A program made the position numbers and the translations under genes. The notes beneath the pieces were generated by a model that was given only the letters and a program-made list of their open reading frames with translations, did no database searches and was not told where the DNA came from. Positions 46,560 through 56,399 of a DNA stretch of 64,000 bases are shown piece after piece. The stretch is from the NCBI GenBank assembly GCA_022113835.1, contig JAILWY010000007.1, positions 2,051,001-2,115,000 on the forward strand. The letters run 5' to 3'. The DNA is from Atopsyche davidsoni. Taxonomy: Eukaryota; Arthropoda; Insecta; Trichoptera; Hydrobiosidae. Position 1 is the stretch's first letter, and every line of letters starts with the position of its first letter.

Positions 46560-46945
46560 GCCTAGTCTGCATAATCGAGTTTTTTTTATCATTTTCTAGT
46601 CCGTTTTGCGAAAAATCCACTGAACCAATCGAAAAAGTTTGATACATTCCTTCTTCCGAATAAAATATATTTCTTATAAATTTACTATTAATATGATAAA
46701 TATGTGTATTTCCGATTGAAGTGTAGGAATTTGGAGATTCATCTTGTCCATTTTACAAGAGTCCTAAACATTTAAAAGATTTGTTTTCAATTGAATTTAA
46801 AAGATTAAATATAAACCATGTGCGCGTAATTATTTAAAAAATTTAAAAAAAAAAAAATCTTTAACAAACTTTGGTTTTGAAAAGTCGTCATTTTATTCAA
46901 TTTTTCAACATCTTCAAGATTTTATTTTACCCTTAAAATGGACGT
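46560..46945 (-). repeat. 370-bp interspersed repeat, copy 3
   Basis: Reverse complement of 5981-6366. Also matches 63470-63850 closely (TCCGATTGAAGTGTAGGAAT, GAGTCCTAAACATTTAAAAG, GAAAAGTCGTCATTTTAT). It sits inside tandem unit 3 and replaces about 80 bp of unit sequence. Confidence 0.78.
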
Positions 46946-47110
46946 TAATTAAATAATAAAAAATAGATAAATATAATTTATAGATTTTTCAATTCTCTGT
47001 AAAAAAAAAAAAAAAAAACAACTTTCGATATAGCAAAATAAAGTGACAATTAAATTAATTAAATGCAGCATGCTCAGGTGGCATTTTCGGGCAGAACTGA
47101 GGTAAAAAGT

Positions 47111-47272
47111 ATATTATTACTAATATGATTAGGCACATTAGTTCATATATAGAAGACTTAAAGAAACTCTCAGAAAAATATCATCGTGATTTGTGTGGGA
47201 TATTTTTCTGAGAGTGTCTTTAAGTCATCTTCTATATATGAACTAATGTGCCTAATCATATTAGTAATAATA
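47111..47272. mobile_element. Near-perfect 70-bp palindrome of TIR element arms
   Basis: Left arm 47111-47182 and right arm 47199-47272 are reverse complements apart from a 3-base indel and one substitution. They enclose a 16-base loop (ATCGTGATTTGTGTGG) that is the remnant of the tRNA-like centre. The flanking module follows to 47320. Transcription through it would give a long double-stranded hairpin. Confidence 0.85.
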
Positions 47273-47501
47273 TAATAAACCGGTAATGGGTAATAAATAC
47301 GCATCTGATTGACTTATCCGTAATAGACCAAAAAAATATATATATGGTAATACTCAAAGTCTTTGTTATATTATTTGCATTTTAAAGTTTGAAACAGAAT
47401 TGATTCTACCGGAAAAATGCGTGAAGATACTGAAAGTATGAATTTGATTGGTGAAGATCCATTTTTTTGACATCACTTTGAGCTTATTATATTTTTTGCG
47501 C

Positions 47502-47537
47502 GACTAGTTTCGACCGAATAGACTAGGTCATCATCAG
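47502..47537 (-). ncRNA. Hammerhead-like motif with intact core boxes
   Basis: Minus strand: CUGAUGA, stem II GACC/GGUC around UAGUCUAUUC, then CGAAAC, UA and GUC as predicted cleavage triplet. Stem I can form GCAC/GCGC with one A-C mismatch. This fits the type I minimal hammerheads known from Penelope-like elements, with a very short stem III. Confidence 0.55.
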
Positions 47538-47550
47538 GTGCGTAACTAAA

Positions 47551-47586
47551 CTGATGATGACCTAGTCTATTTAGTCGAAATTGGTT
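47551..47586 (+). ncRNA. Hammerhead-like motif, core box 1 intact
   Basis: CUGAUGA is intact. Stem II GAC/GUC encloses CUAGUCUAUUUA-type sequence, then CGAAA, UUG and GUU (an allowed NUH cleavage triplet). Stem I is poor next to the core, though UGCGU can pair with AUGCA further out. Confidence 0.45.
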
Positions 47587-47689
47587 ATGCAAAAAATATG
47601 ATAAACTCAAAGTGACGACAAAATACAAAGATACTTTTATCGTTATATGAGAGTTGACAGTGTTGTGGGAGGGATTCTTGTATACGTGC

Positions 47690-47890
47690 TCTAGTTTTGG
47701 TAGTGTGCATCCCTGGTATGGGATCAAGGTTGCGTTCACTTTCCTCGGCTGTCCAGTGGATGGGCGGCAGGGTTGGACAGGGTTGGACAGGGTCGGACAG
47801 GGCAGTGCGTGACGTCACATCCGGTCTCGGACACAGGGGCGCGCCATTGTCTCTCGGCGCTTTGTGCAAACGAAGAGATGCTTTGTCAGG
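47690..47890. promoter_or_regulatory. GC-rich island with CRE palindrome
   Basis: Contains three tandem 10-bp units GGTTGGACAG (47771-47803), GTGACGTCAC (47809-47818), and Sox-like GCCATTGTCTC and CTTTGTGCAAACG. Candidate regulatory element. Confidence 0.38.
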
Positions 47891-47940
47891 CGATTTATGC
47901 CTTTTCAATGAATTGAAAAACGTGTTCATATTCTTTTGTC

Positions 47941-48735
47941 TACATCAAGTAAATATGCGACAAACTAGCCTATTTAGAAAAAATACCATAAACTTGTCGG
48001 TTCTTAATGAAAAAAATCATATTTAAAGATCAGCAATATCTTATATTTAGGTTCATAAGTTTAAGTGTATGAGGTAATAATTTCGTCACCAAAAAGTGGT
48101 CTTAACTGTTCTCTTGATATAGACCTGTGCTTCTCAAAGTGGTCCCTACGGAGCCCAGGGGTCCGTAGAAAATTAAAATCAATTTGGGGGTCCCTGGACA
48201 GCGTCAGAGGGGCCACGCAAGGTTTAATATAAAATAAATAAATTTTGACACATTTTTATCAATATGGAAGTTAAAATAAATAACAATGAATACATTATTA
48301 GCGATTTTTACGTCATAAGTAAAATATAAATATAGACAGGTGCATAAAATACAAGTGGCATCGCGGTGAGTCAGGTGAGTCGATACTTGCACCAACTAGT
48401 CTATAATATGAATTTATGTAGTTTTTCACTCAGGGTCCGTAGGCAAGTTTTGACTATGAAAGGGGGTCCGTGGACCTAAAGAGTTTGAGAGCCGCTGCTC
48501 TAAATCAAGTAGATATGCGACAAAATAGCCGTTAACGAAAGCGCTCGATTTCAAACATAAAAAATATTTTATAAATACCATAACTTGTCGGTTCTTAATG
48601 ACAAAATCAAATTTAAAGATCAGCAATATATTATATTTAGGTTTATAAGTTTAAGTATTAGATATGATGAGGTTATAATTTCATTACCGAAAAGAGGTCT
48701 TTACATTTAAACTGTACTCTTAATATACTCATAAG
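47941..48735 (+). repeat. Direct duplication flanking a hAT MITE
   Basis: 47941-48120 and 48503-48735 are the same sequence diverged (ATCAAGTARATATGCGACAA, ACTTGTCGGTTCTTAATGA, AAAGATCAGCAATAT). They directly flank the MITE at 48125-48497. Too long for a target duplication, so it is a segmental tandem duplication with the MITE at the junction. Confidence 0.8.
48125..48497 (-). mobile_element. hAT-type MITE, copy 2
   Basis: Reverse complement of the 37555 family: starts CTGTGCTTCTCAAAGTGGTC and ends GAGTTTGAGAGCCGCTG. It lacks most of the internal 36-bp repeats. No 8-bp duplication is visible, consistent with its position at a duplication junction. Confidence 0.82.
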
Positions 48736-48739
48736 TAAG

Positions 48740-49815
48740 AGTAAACCCTTAGAAACAACGCATGCTGCTGATTTACGAAAACCTGAAAATATGTTTAAAA
48801 CCACCGGAATGTGAGAGTTGAAATCCAGTAAATATATAAAAAGTGTGGGCGTATATTTATTAAAATACGCAAAAATGTTAGAAAATACATAATATAGAAA
48901 GTGTGCTTGACAACCTGACATTTAAATCAATTACATTAAACATGTCTTGAATTTCAAACTGTCTGCCGTTGCACGTCGCCTTTTCAAAACCGTAAATCAT
49001 CGCAGCATGCTATAAAATGCCAAAACATGACAACTGGGAATGAGGAATACAGCTAGAGTATTAAACTGTAGAATAACGCCAACATTTACTATGTTTATTC
49101 ATTATCATTAATAAACAGTAAACTTCTAGTATAAGTAGAGGAATCCATAAAAAGAGGGCCACAGGCAAGAAAGCAAGCTATTTAAAGCTGTAAATTTAGC
49201 TTTGTAATGCAACATTTTCAATGGTGTTATATGGTATATAGGAAAATCATAGAATTGAACCCGAGTGTATTGTATTTTATAGTATATTTAACTTATTGGG
49301 ATTGTGTAAAAAAAATTAATTGATTTTTATCTCACAGTTATAATTTTATAAAAGGTTGAACAGTTTTTTACATAACTATATATTGTGTTGACGAGATAAC
49401 GAACGAGTCTTATCGACTTTGACTAAAATTTTTGGGGTCATCTATTTTTTTTCTGTAAGCAAACGATATCTCCTTGAAACATTTATTTTTCTTATTTACT
49501 TCTTTTCTTTTCTTTTCTTCTCTTCTCTCTCCGGTGCATCGGCGACCGAAGAAACGTGAAATATCTAACAAGACAGTCCAGAGCTGTTGGTGCCGATATT
49601 TGGGTTGGACGACCAGAATAGACGCTCTTCAGATTGTTAATGGCATAAATTAAATACCACCAACGATTAATAGACGTTTTTTAAAAATAAAACAGGATCG
49701 TCATATAATTATTTAAAAATTTAAAATGCTACTTTAGTCGAAGTATTTCACATGTAATTATAATCGTTTTATCCTTATTACTAAAAATAATAAATATTGC
49801 TGTTTGAGGTTTTTT
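48740..49815. other. AT-rich stretch
   Basis: No gene recognised. A polypyrimidine TTTTC-type run lies at 49497-49532. Confidence 0.4.
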
Positions 49816-49820
49816 ACTTC

Positions 49821-49854
49821 GACGTTTCGGTCCCCGTGTTGAGACCATTTTCAG
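49821..49854 (-). ncRNA. Hammerhead-like motif, degenerate
   Basis: Minus strand: CUGAAAA in place of CUGAUGA, stem II GGUC/GACC around UCAACACGGG, then GAAACGUC. Same subfamily as 29652. Confidence 0.4.
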
Positions 49855-49859
49855 AAAAT

Positions 49860-50335
49860 TATCAAAACGGCAACTAAATCATCTCATCACAACGGTTCTC
49901 AAAACCTACGAACGCCGTTATAAAAAAAATACTATAACTAACAAACAACCATTCAAGCTTATAATATGTTAAGTTGAATTCATAATTAATTAAAAAATAT
50001 ATATTTCGATGTGTAAAACAACGTCTTAAATTTGAGTTTTCTATAAAAATATAGTATTGTACAAATAATTATAAGCAAAGAAAAATACAAGCTAAATTAT
50101 AAAAATCAGTGAAAATTGTTTAGATACTGACTTGATGTCTATTTACAACATTATTGAATCGTAAATGGACTTGAATTGCTGTATTTTTTTTTACCAGTGC
50201 GTCTTGAAAGAATTTACATTCCAGAATTTACCAAATAGAAATAAATAATGTATCGGAGAAATGAAGTAGAAAATTATCATGAAAATGAGTATCGAGTACT
50301 ACTCCCGAGTCCTTACACGCAACTCTCATAGATTA
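49860..50335. other. AT-rich stretch, nothing recognised
   Basis: No feature supported. Confidence 0.4.
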
Positions 50336-50339
50336 AGCC

Positions 50340-50445
50340 GTTTCTCAACGAAAAACGCTCCAATATCCGCATCCGGCGCGGCCAGCTGGCTCCCAGCGGC
50401 TCTCAACCTGCGTTCCGCGATAACGAACCCCAGATACTAGGAAAA
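50340..50445. other. Short GC-rich island
   Basis: CpG-rich segment (CCGCATCCGGCGCGGCCAGC) in AT-rich DNA. CNE-like. Confidence 0.33.
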
Positions 50446-50705
50446 CCTTTATTTGTATTTTACTAAGAAACGTCCGGTTCCTACTTGACAGGAAGCGACA
50501 AATTATGTTCACATATTAAAAAAAAATATATCCTAAAATAATTTTATGAAAGTGATTCTACACAAATAGCGTCATTTTCAGAGGTCAGAGAATGATAATC
50601 CTCCAATTATTTAACAATTTTTAGGACAAAGTGGTGTTGTTGTGATGCCAAGTAATCCGCAAAGTGGTTCAACTTTTTATAGGAAACGATTTATTTGACT
50701 ACTTA

Positions 50706-51008
50706 CAAATCAAAGAGTGTATAGACTAGATTTCGCACGTGCAATTTTACGCGAATTTCGTCCGCTTCGCACATCAGTTAAATCAATTTGGTTACCAGCT
50801 TAAAATATAAATATAATATAAGCTATTGTGTAACAATAACATTTATACTAACAAAAATCTCATAATTAACTCGGAGTTGCTAAGCGGAAGAAAAAAAAAT
50901 CAAAAAGTGCAAATCAAAGAGTGTGTAGACAAGATTTCACACGCGCAATTTTACGCGAATTTTGCCCGCTACGCACATCAGTTTAGTCAATTTGGTACCC
51001 GCTTAAAG
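50706..51008 (+). repeat. Direct duplication of 98 bp
   Basis: 50706-50802 and 50911-51008 are about 88% identical by eye (ATCAAAGAGTGT, GCAATTTTACGCGAATTT, GCACATCAGTT, CAATTTGGT), separated by about 108 bp. The second copy keeps CG-rich variants (ACACGCGC, CCCGCTACGC). Confidence 0.8.
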
Positions 51009-51049
51009 TGTGTTGATATTTATCGAGCCTGCAAATATAAAGATCGTGA

Positions 51050-51330
51050 AGCTCTAGACGTCACGGCCAGTTCTCACAGGGCGCGAATGTTCGGAGCCGC
51101 CCTAATAGCAATAATTACATTACAGGCGCGGCCTGTCACAGGGCGGGGTATCGACCCCTGAAGCTCCCCAACTCCTGAAGTTGGCGGCTTGCTTTCCATT
51201 TATAAAAGCACTTTGATGTGTTTACTCGGAAGTCCCATTGGAGGGATGGGAAATAACTGGGTGTTATTTTAAAATTGCCGCCGATTATTTGCTCCTTCCC
51301 GACCACCTGAGTTGCCTCTCTCCCAGACGA
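51050..51330. other. GC-elevated island
   Basis: Begins with GACGTCACGGCC and includes GGCGCGGCCTGTCACAGGGC and a later GC-rich part. Possible regulatory element. Confidence 0.33.
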
Positions 51331-51334
51331 ATTG

Positions 51335-53505
51335 AAAGCCAACCAAAATTTTATAGCAATATATAAACTAGGTTGTCAAACTCAATAAAAAATTTCTTAG
51401 TACCGAAAAGCTTGAAAGAAATACATGTAAGCTTCATGCGTATATCAATTTAATCGTATTTGTTATACTGTTTACGATATTAAATATGTTTAAAGTTACA
51501 TGAACCTAATATTTGTGACAAGTAATGCTGAAGGAATATATAAACGCTTCTCTAAACAACCTAATCTAGGAGATTGTGATCATTTTTATTTGTAAGCCCT
51601 TAAAATGCTGAAATGATGAAAAATCGTAATAGAAATTTGTTGTTTGTAAGAAACTATCCACATTTTAAACAAGTTAAGCGAGTAGCTGAAAGAAATATAA
51701 ATTGGGGACAGCAGTGGGTGAAAACTTTTTCAGAAAGTGTCTAGTTTATGTCACATTAAACACACCCCAAAATACGATATTCAGAAAGAAGTCAAATATA
51801 ATTGTATGCAATAATACTTCGAGCAAATTTATGTAATTCGGGTATTTTTCCCATCCCTATTAACGAGAGGCGCCACGAGGTTGTTCCTCGGTTTTGCTAA
51901 GCGAATCATAAAGCAAGCCACACGCATAAGATCTAAATTTAACCGATCACAGTCCGCCTTTATCACTAGATCGAGAATTAATTCGGGAATGTATTCTCGA
52001 GCTACTACTCTGCAATTTATGTCTCGGAACGATTTTTCCTTTATTTTTTTCAACAGAAGATTTGCATACTAAGATTGAACAAGAATTTAAACCACACTGT
52101 ATGTATAGAAGAGTGCAAACGAGAGAGCTGTCCAGAGCAACTGTAACGTCTTGAAAAGGGGAAATCACGGAAAAGTACACTAGAGTTTATTTTATACATT
52201 CCTTTGCTTTTGAAGACAGTTTTGTAATCGTATCCACAATATCTTGTTTTAATATTTTTTTTTATATAGGAATACCTATTAAACCATATATAAAAAAAAA
52301 ATGGACCATGACGTTAATAAACTATTCGTTATAGTAGAGTATGACAAGGTTATTCTTAAAATGCTCATATAATCGTCTATTTTAAAACCTACGCGATATT
52401 GAATAAAAATCTATATTCAGCCATTCACAAATCTGCGTTACTTTTTGGCAAATTTCCGAAAATATTCAGACTGATGTAATACCAAACTATTTATACCAAC
52501 ATGGTAATTAATACAGGTCCTTAAATAGGCAGCAAGTTTTTCGCACATCAACCATGTGGAATTGTTTTTTAGATGATTGAGTTTTTGGCAAAGACGGATC
52601 ACACACGATCTCTCAGCATCGTGTTTTGTACAACTGTTTTCCCAACCTGACATTTTGAAAGCTTGATTTTGTTACTTTATAAACGATGATGCCATCGCTT
52701 CATTAATGTTTTAATATTGAGTTACGTCTATAAAAATAAATACATAATATACTGAATGTACAAAAAAAAATTGGTTTGAGAGTACTTTCGCATTTCAAGT
52801 CTGAAGAAACCCCTGAAAACCAAAAGTACGAACTACATTAATCGTAATTTTTTTTATCAATTAACTATTAATATTTGTGCTTTAAATGATAAACTATTTA
52901 ATAGTGCATCGAACGCAAAGGTCGCCGATTAAACTATGCGTGCATTTTGACCTCGAATTTTAGTATTGATCGTTTACAACACAACAAACAATCCACTGGC
53001 AAGTGTTAACTTATATTAATAAATCCGTTTATAATAGTCCGCCACTTGGCTTTGTCGTGGATCTATTTGTGGGCAAGATTCATTCATCAATAATATTTTG
53101 GTTGCGAAATGCATTGGCAATATTATGGCATGTCATATGTTTTTATTCGACGCTTCAGTTTTCAATATGTGTATTTACTTACGATTTCATGCTAATAACA
53201 TAAAACATCCCTTCCGCAAGGGCTGTATTAATCAAAGAATTCACGATTTAATGATGCGAGTAAAAAAACAACCCTTCCTGTAAGTGACCCTCCCCCTATC
53301 GTATATAGGGGATGGAAGGTCATCCTTACATGCTGCACGTCATACGTTATACCGAATCTATGAATACCAATTGAAAACATTTGAATCACTGGCAAGGCAG
53401 ATCATCATTTATATAAATAAATACATATAAAATGTAAATATTTTTTTGTGACTTCTCTAACAGTCCGTGGGTGTTGAATTTATATGAGAAGGCGGTGATG
53501 AAACC
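51335..53505. other. Gene-free AT-rich stretch
   Basis: Over 2 kb with no recognised gene or shared repeat. A short hairpin CCCCCTAT..ATAGGGG lies at 53290-53316. Confidence 0.4.
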
Positions 53506-53509
53506 AAAT

Positions 53510-53620
53510 TTAGATATTCTGCAAGCAGAGAGACTTCCGGCGTGCCAAGACCTGTCCCAACTGTCAGCTGACAGGACAGCTGTGCCAATCGAGCCGATGG
53601 CACACTTAGCACCGGACACT
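53510..53620. promoter_or_regulatory. GC-elevated island with TGTCAGCTGACA palindrome
   Basis: CTGTCAGCTGACAG at 53561 is a 14-bp perfect palindrome combining an E-box (CAGCTG) with two TALE-type TGACA half-sites. GACAGCTG repeats next to it. Regulatory role inferred. Confidence 0.33.
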
Positions 53621-54051
53621 GCATTTTAAAGCAATATCGATTAGAGCTTACGTGCTTTTAAATGTGAGGCGTCACCTAGTTTCTCTGAGCACATACGTAC
53701 TAATAGAAATTGAATTCATAACATAGTTAATGGCAGCTCCCTGACGTGCTTTTAAATGATTCCCCTGTACAACCAAGACAAATACTGGAGACGTATCATG
53801 TTGTTGTCATAAAAAATATTTATGACGGATAAATATTTGTAAGTCTCCGAAACAATAAAAACATTTTTTGACGATATGTCAATATGCAATTCGAGCATCT
53901 CCCCTAATAAACTCAGGTTCACCGCCACAATCAAAATCTCGGATCGGCCGCAAATTCAAAGTTTAAAATTTAAACAGCACCCCGTTTTAACTGTGGGAGG
54001 GTTAAAAACCAGCAGCATAAAATGGAGATGACTATCATAGGTCTACAGCAG

Positions 54052-54095
54052 TGATGCTCAAACGGCGTTCCGCATTTTTTTTGGCCCTTCAGAAC
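54052..54095 (+). repeat. Solitary hAT-type terminus
   Basis: CAGTGATGCTCAAACGGCGT resembles the hAT terminus CAGTGGCTCTCAAACT. No partner end found. Confidence 0.35.
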
Positions 54096-54259
54096 AAATA
54101 TACGTTATTTAATATAAAAAATCGAAATACTGATATGTATTTTTTTTGTCACTAGTATCATCGTAAAGTCGCAAACCTGCTATGAAAGATTTTCTTATAT
54201 GAAACCCCTGGAGATGGTACCTGGACCAAAACGTCCAAAAGTTTAAATTCAAATTTTAA

Positions 54260-54570
54260 AATGACATCGTCTGCAACTGTCTTAAAAGCCGAAGGGTCAA
54301 TAGCAATGGCTGCGTTGTGTGTATTTTTTTATTATACTGTATCAGATCAGTTCGTGCCGAGTTGGAAGGCCCGGCGGAGTCTTCGCCCCTCGCAACAACA
54401 AGATAAATCAGCGGAGTCTTTCCGAGAGATTGATTTTCATGGTTAGTCGTTCCTCCGGCAATTTGTTTGTGTAAGTGTGCCGTACGTTTTTTTATGTGTT
54501 TTCATTCGGCAAATGCACCGAGAGGGCGCAGCTCCCTTTATCGTCATTATTTAACTCGTTTAAGGGATGC
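54260..54570. other. GC-elevated island
   Basis: Mixed composition with GGAAGGCCCGGCGGAGTCTT. A 61-codon frame shows no recognised domain. Candidate non-coding element. Confidence 0.3.
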
Positions 54571-54839
54571 AAGGAACGGCTCCTTGTCACAGTAATAACA
54601 CAATGATTTATTTATATCAAAAAATTATATTAATTTACAAACGCTTGGTTCGTCTATTGGGCAGTGTGAGATTAGTCGTGTGTATAATTGCAAGACGTTT
54701 CCAATGCATAATGGTTCCCTTTATCACGACGTACGAGTCGTACCCTCGTAATAAACATGTCTGTATATTTGTTTTAAATCCCTACATTTATTGTCGCTTG
54801 TATTTGCCTATTTGGTCGCAAATCCTAACGACTGTTGTG

Positions 54840-54960
54840 TGACATCCAGATCGACGCTTGCGCAAGGCCGGGATAAAGGCCTCCCCTTTGTGTAGTGTAC
54901 TCAACTGCTGGATGGAGACGCGGGGGGGGCGTTTATTAAATGTAATAGATCACATTTTAT
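54840..54960. other. Short GC-rich island
   Basis: Includes GGCCGGGATAAAGGCC and a G run GCGGGGGGGGCG near 54918. CNE-like. Confidence 0.33.
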
Positions 54961-55224
54961 GGCAACACCATCAATCACGGGAGGTTTGTTTAAAGTTTCA
55001 TTAAAAGTCGCGACGACGTTGAAAATATTCTGTGTTGTTAATACGGTTTTAATTTATTAATAAACTTTTAACTTTCAATGCATCAGATAATATATACGCA
55101 AATTACTCTATTTCATAATTCGTGGTTACAGCAGAAAAAGTATATTAAACTGTTGATTTGTTAAAAATAAAATGGTCAAATGAAGGCTGTATTGTATTCC
55201 AAGGGAGGCTCTCGTCCCGCAGGG

Positions 55225-55295
55225 GATGAATTACATCGCAATGTTCGTGTAACGCGAGGGTGTCGGTTCAAATCTCGGAGGGACACTTAGCACCG
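55225..55295 (+). repeat. tRNA-like SINE head
   Basis: GTCCC and GGGAC could form the acceptor stem, and GGTTCAAATCT is a near-perfect box B with one change. The D arm and T stem do not pair as in a working tRNA, so it is a pseudogene or SINE head. Confidence 0.42.
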
Positions 55296-55724
55296 AATAA
55301 TGGCCAATGTTCACAGTTCACACCCGCTTGCCCAGAGGTTTTGTATTCAATTTTACACGCGGTTAAGGGGATCTTCAATAATTATTAATAAATTGCAGAG
55401 ACAGTTTCATAATATTATATAAAACATAGTATTTGGCAGATTTTGTAATTGCTTACATGTCTTAAAAATAACAATAAAAAACACATGATTGATTCGAATC
55501 GAAACGTAAAATATTTATATTAACTGTATGAACGTATGTTCGTTATTTTTTTTAGTAGACTTACTCATAGTAGTGCTTTTTTTTAGGCTTACAATTAAAC
55601 GATGAATATTGATTAAATGTTTTGAATGGAAGTAAGCATGCGAGTCCACGGCTGGTAGTATCAATTACCCTTGCAAGCTGACTAGAAGAGAACAAATAAG
55701 AAATCAATATTAGCCCTGTGCCAC

Positions 55725-55880
55725 CCCCTCCGAGGCGGGGTGCATTAGGCGGCAGCGATACATCTTCATAAAGGCTCGGCAATAGAGTTATCCAGAGGGA
55801 GGAGGGGGAGGACCGCGAAGGGCGGCACTGTTCAGCACCGCAGGTTCAGCACCAGCCTAGCACACGTCTCCAGCACTTAT
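55725..55880. other. GC-rich island
   Basis: GC-rich block (CCACCCCCTCCGAGGCGGGG, GAGGGGGAGGACCGCGAAGG) directly upstream of the mariner remnant. No coding match. Confidence 0.33.
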
Positions 55881-55887
55881 TGTATAC

Positions 55888-56299
55888 GGTAAACAACAAT
55901 TGATACATTTGAAGCGAGCATTGGCAGAAAATCGACCAGAAATCGACTGTAGTTTTCCATCATGACATTGCTCGGCCACATGTTGCTAAATCGGTTAAAA
56001 CCCATTTGGAAAACAGTGGATAGGAAGTTCTACCTCAACCGCCTTATAGCCCAGACCTTGCCCCTTCAGACTACCACTTGTTTCAATCGATGCAGAATGC
56101 CCTTTCTGGAATACGCTTCACTTCTGAACAGGGTATCAAAAATTGCCTTGATTCTTTCTTGGCTTCAAAAGACGAACAGTTCTTTTGGGATGGAATCGAT
56201 AATTTGCCCGAAAGATGGGAAAAAGTAGTAGACAATACTTTGAATAAAATAAATTGTACCAATTTTTTTATAATAAAGCTCCAATTTCGAAAAAATTAA
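55888..56299 (+). pseudogene. mariner transposase C-terminal remnant (DD34D)
   Basis: After HLKRALAENRPEI and a frameshift near 55946, one frame runs to 56299 with a single in-frame stop (TAG at 56021, a former Trp codon). It reads VFHHDIARPHVAKSVKTHLE, then VLPQPPYSPDLAPSDYHLF, then LPERWEKVVDN. The second Asp (55964-55966) and third Asp (56069-56071) are 34 residues apart, the mariner DD34D spacing. The first Asp and DNA-binding half are absent. Well-conserved motifs with one stop suggest a fairly young remnant. Confidence 0.87.
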
Positions 56300-56399
56300 T
56301 GCACACATCGTATATTATTTTATTTAAAAATATTGCTTTTCCCATAAAATAAATATAACGTGCATTGTAGCGTTTTATTATGAATTAAATATTCAAATA

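Larger units (their letters stand above)
45244..47272. repeat. Three-unit tandem repeat, third unit interrupted
   Basis: The unit start CAGTAGTTCCTGCAAGTATT occurs at 45244, 45645 and 46069 (periods 401 and 424 bp). Units 1 and 2 are nearly identical and contain the TIR-element hairpin in shortened form. Unit 3 contains the same flanks, but with a GC-rich block (46242-46522) and a 370-bp-family repeat (46560-47063) in place of unit sequence, and it ends in a longer version of the hairpin. Confidence 0.85.
47472..47617. repeat. Inverted repeat carrying paired hammerhead-like motifs
   Basis: Arms of about 65 bp (TCACTTTGAG..CATCATCAG and its complement) around a 13-base spacer GTGCGTAACTAAA. 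Each arm contains one hammerhead-like motif, facing away from each other on opposite strands. Preceded by GTGAAGATCCATTTTT, like the pair at 60439. Confidence 0.75.

Noticed and set aside
55225..55295. Functional tRNA gene
   Set aside because: Box B and part of an acceptor stem fit, but the D arm and T stem do not pair properly. Treated as SINE-like.
55480..55535. Another hammerhead-like motif (GATTCGAATCGAAACG)
   Set aside because: It has CGAAAC and a self-complementary GATTCGAATC, but no CUGAUGA-like box at correct spacing and no cleavage triplet.
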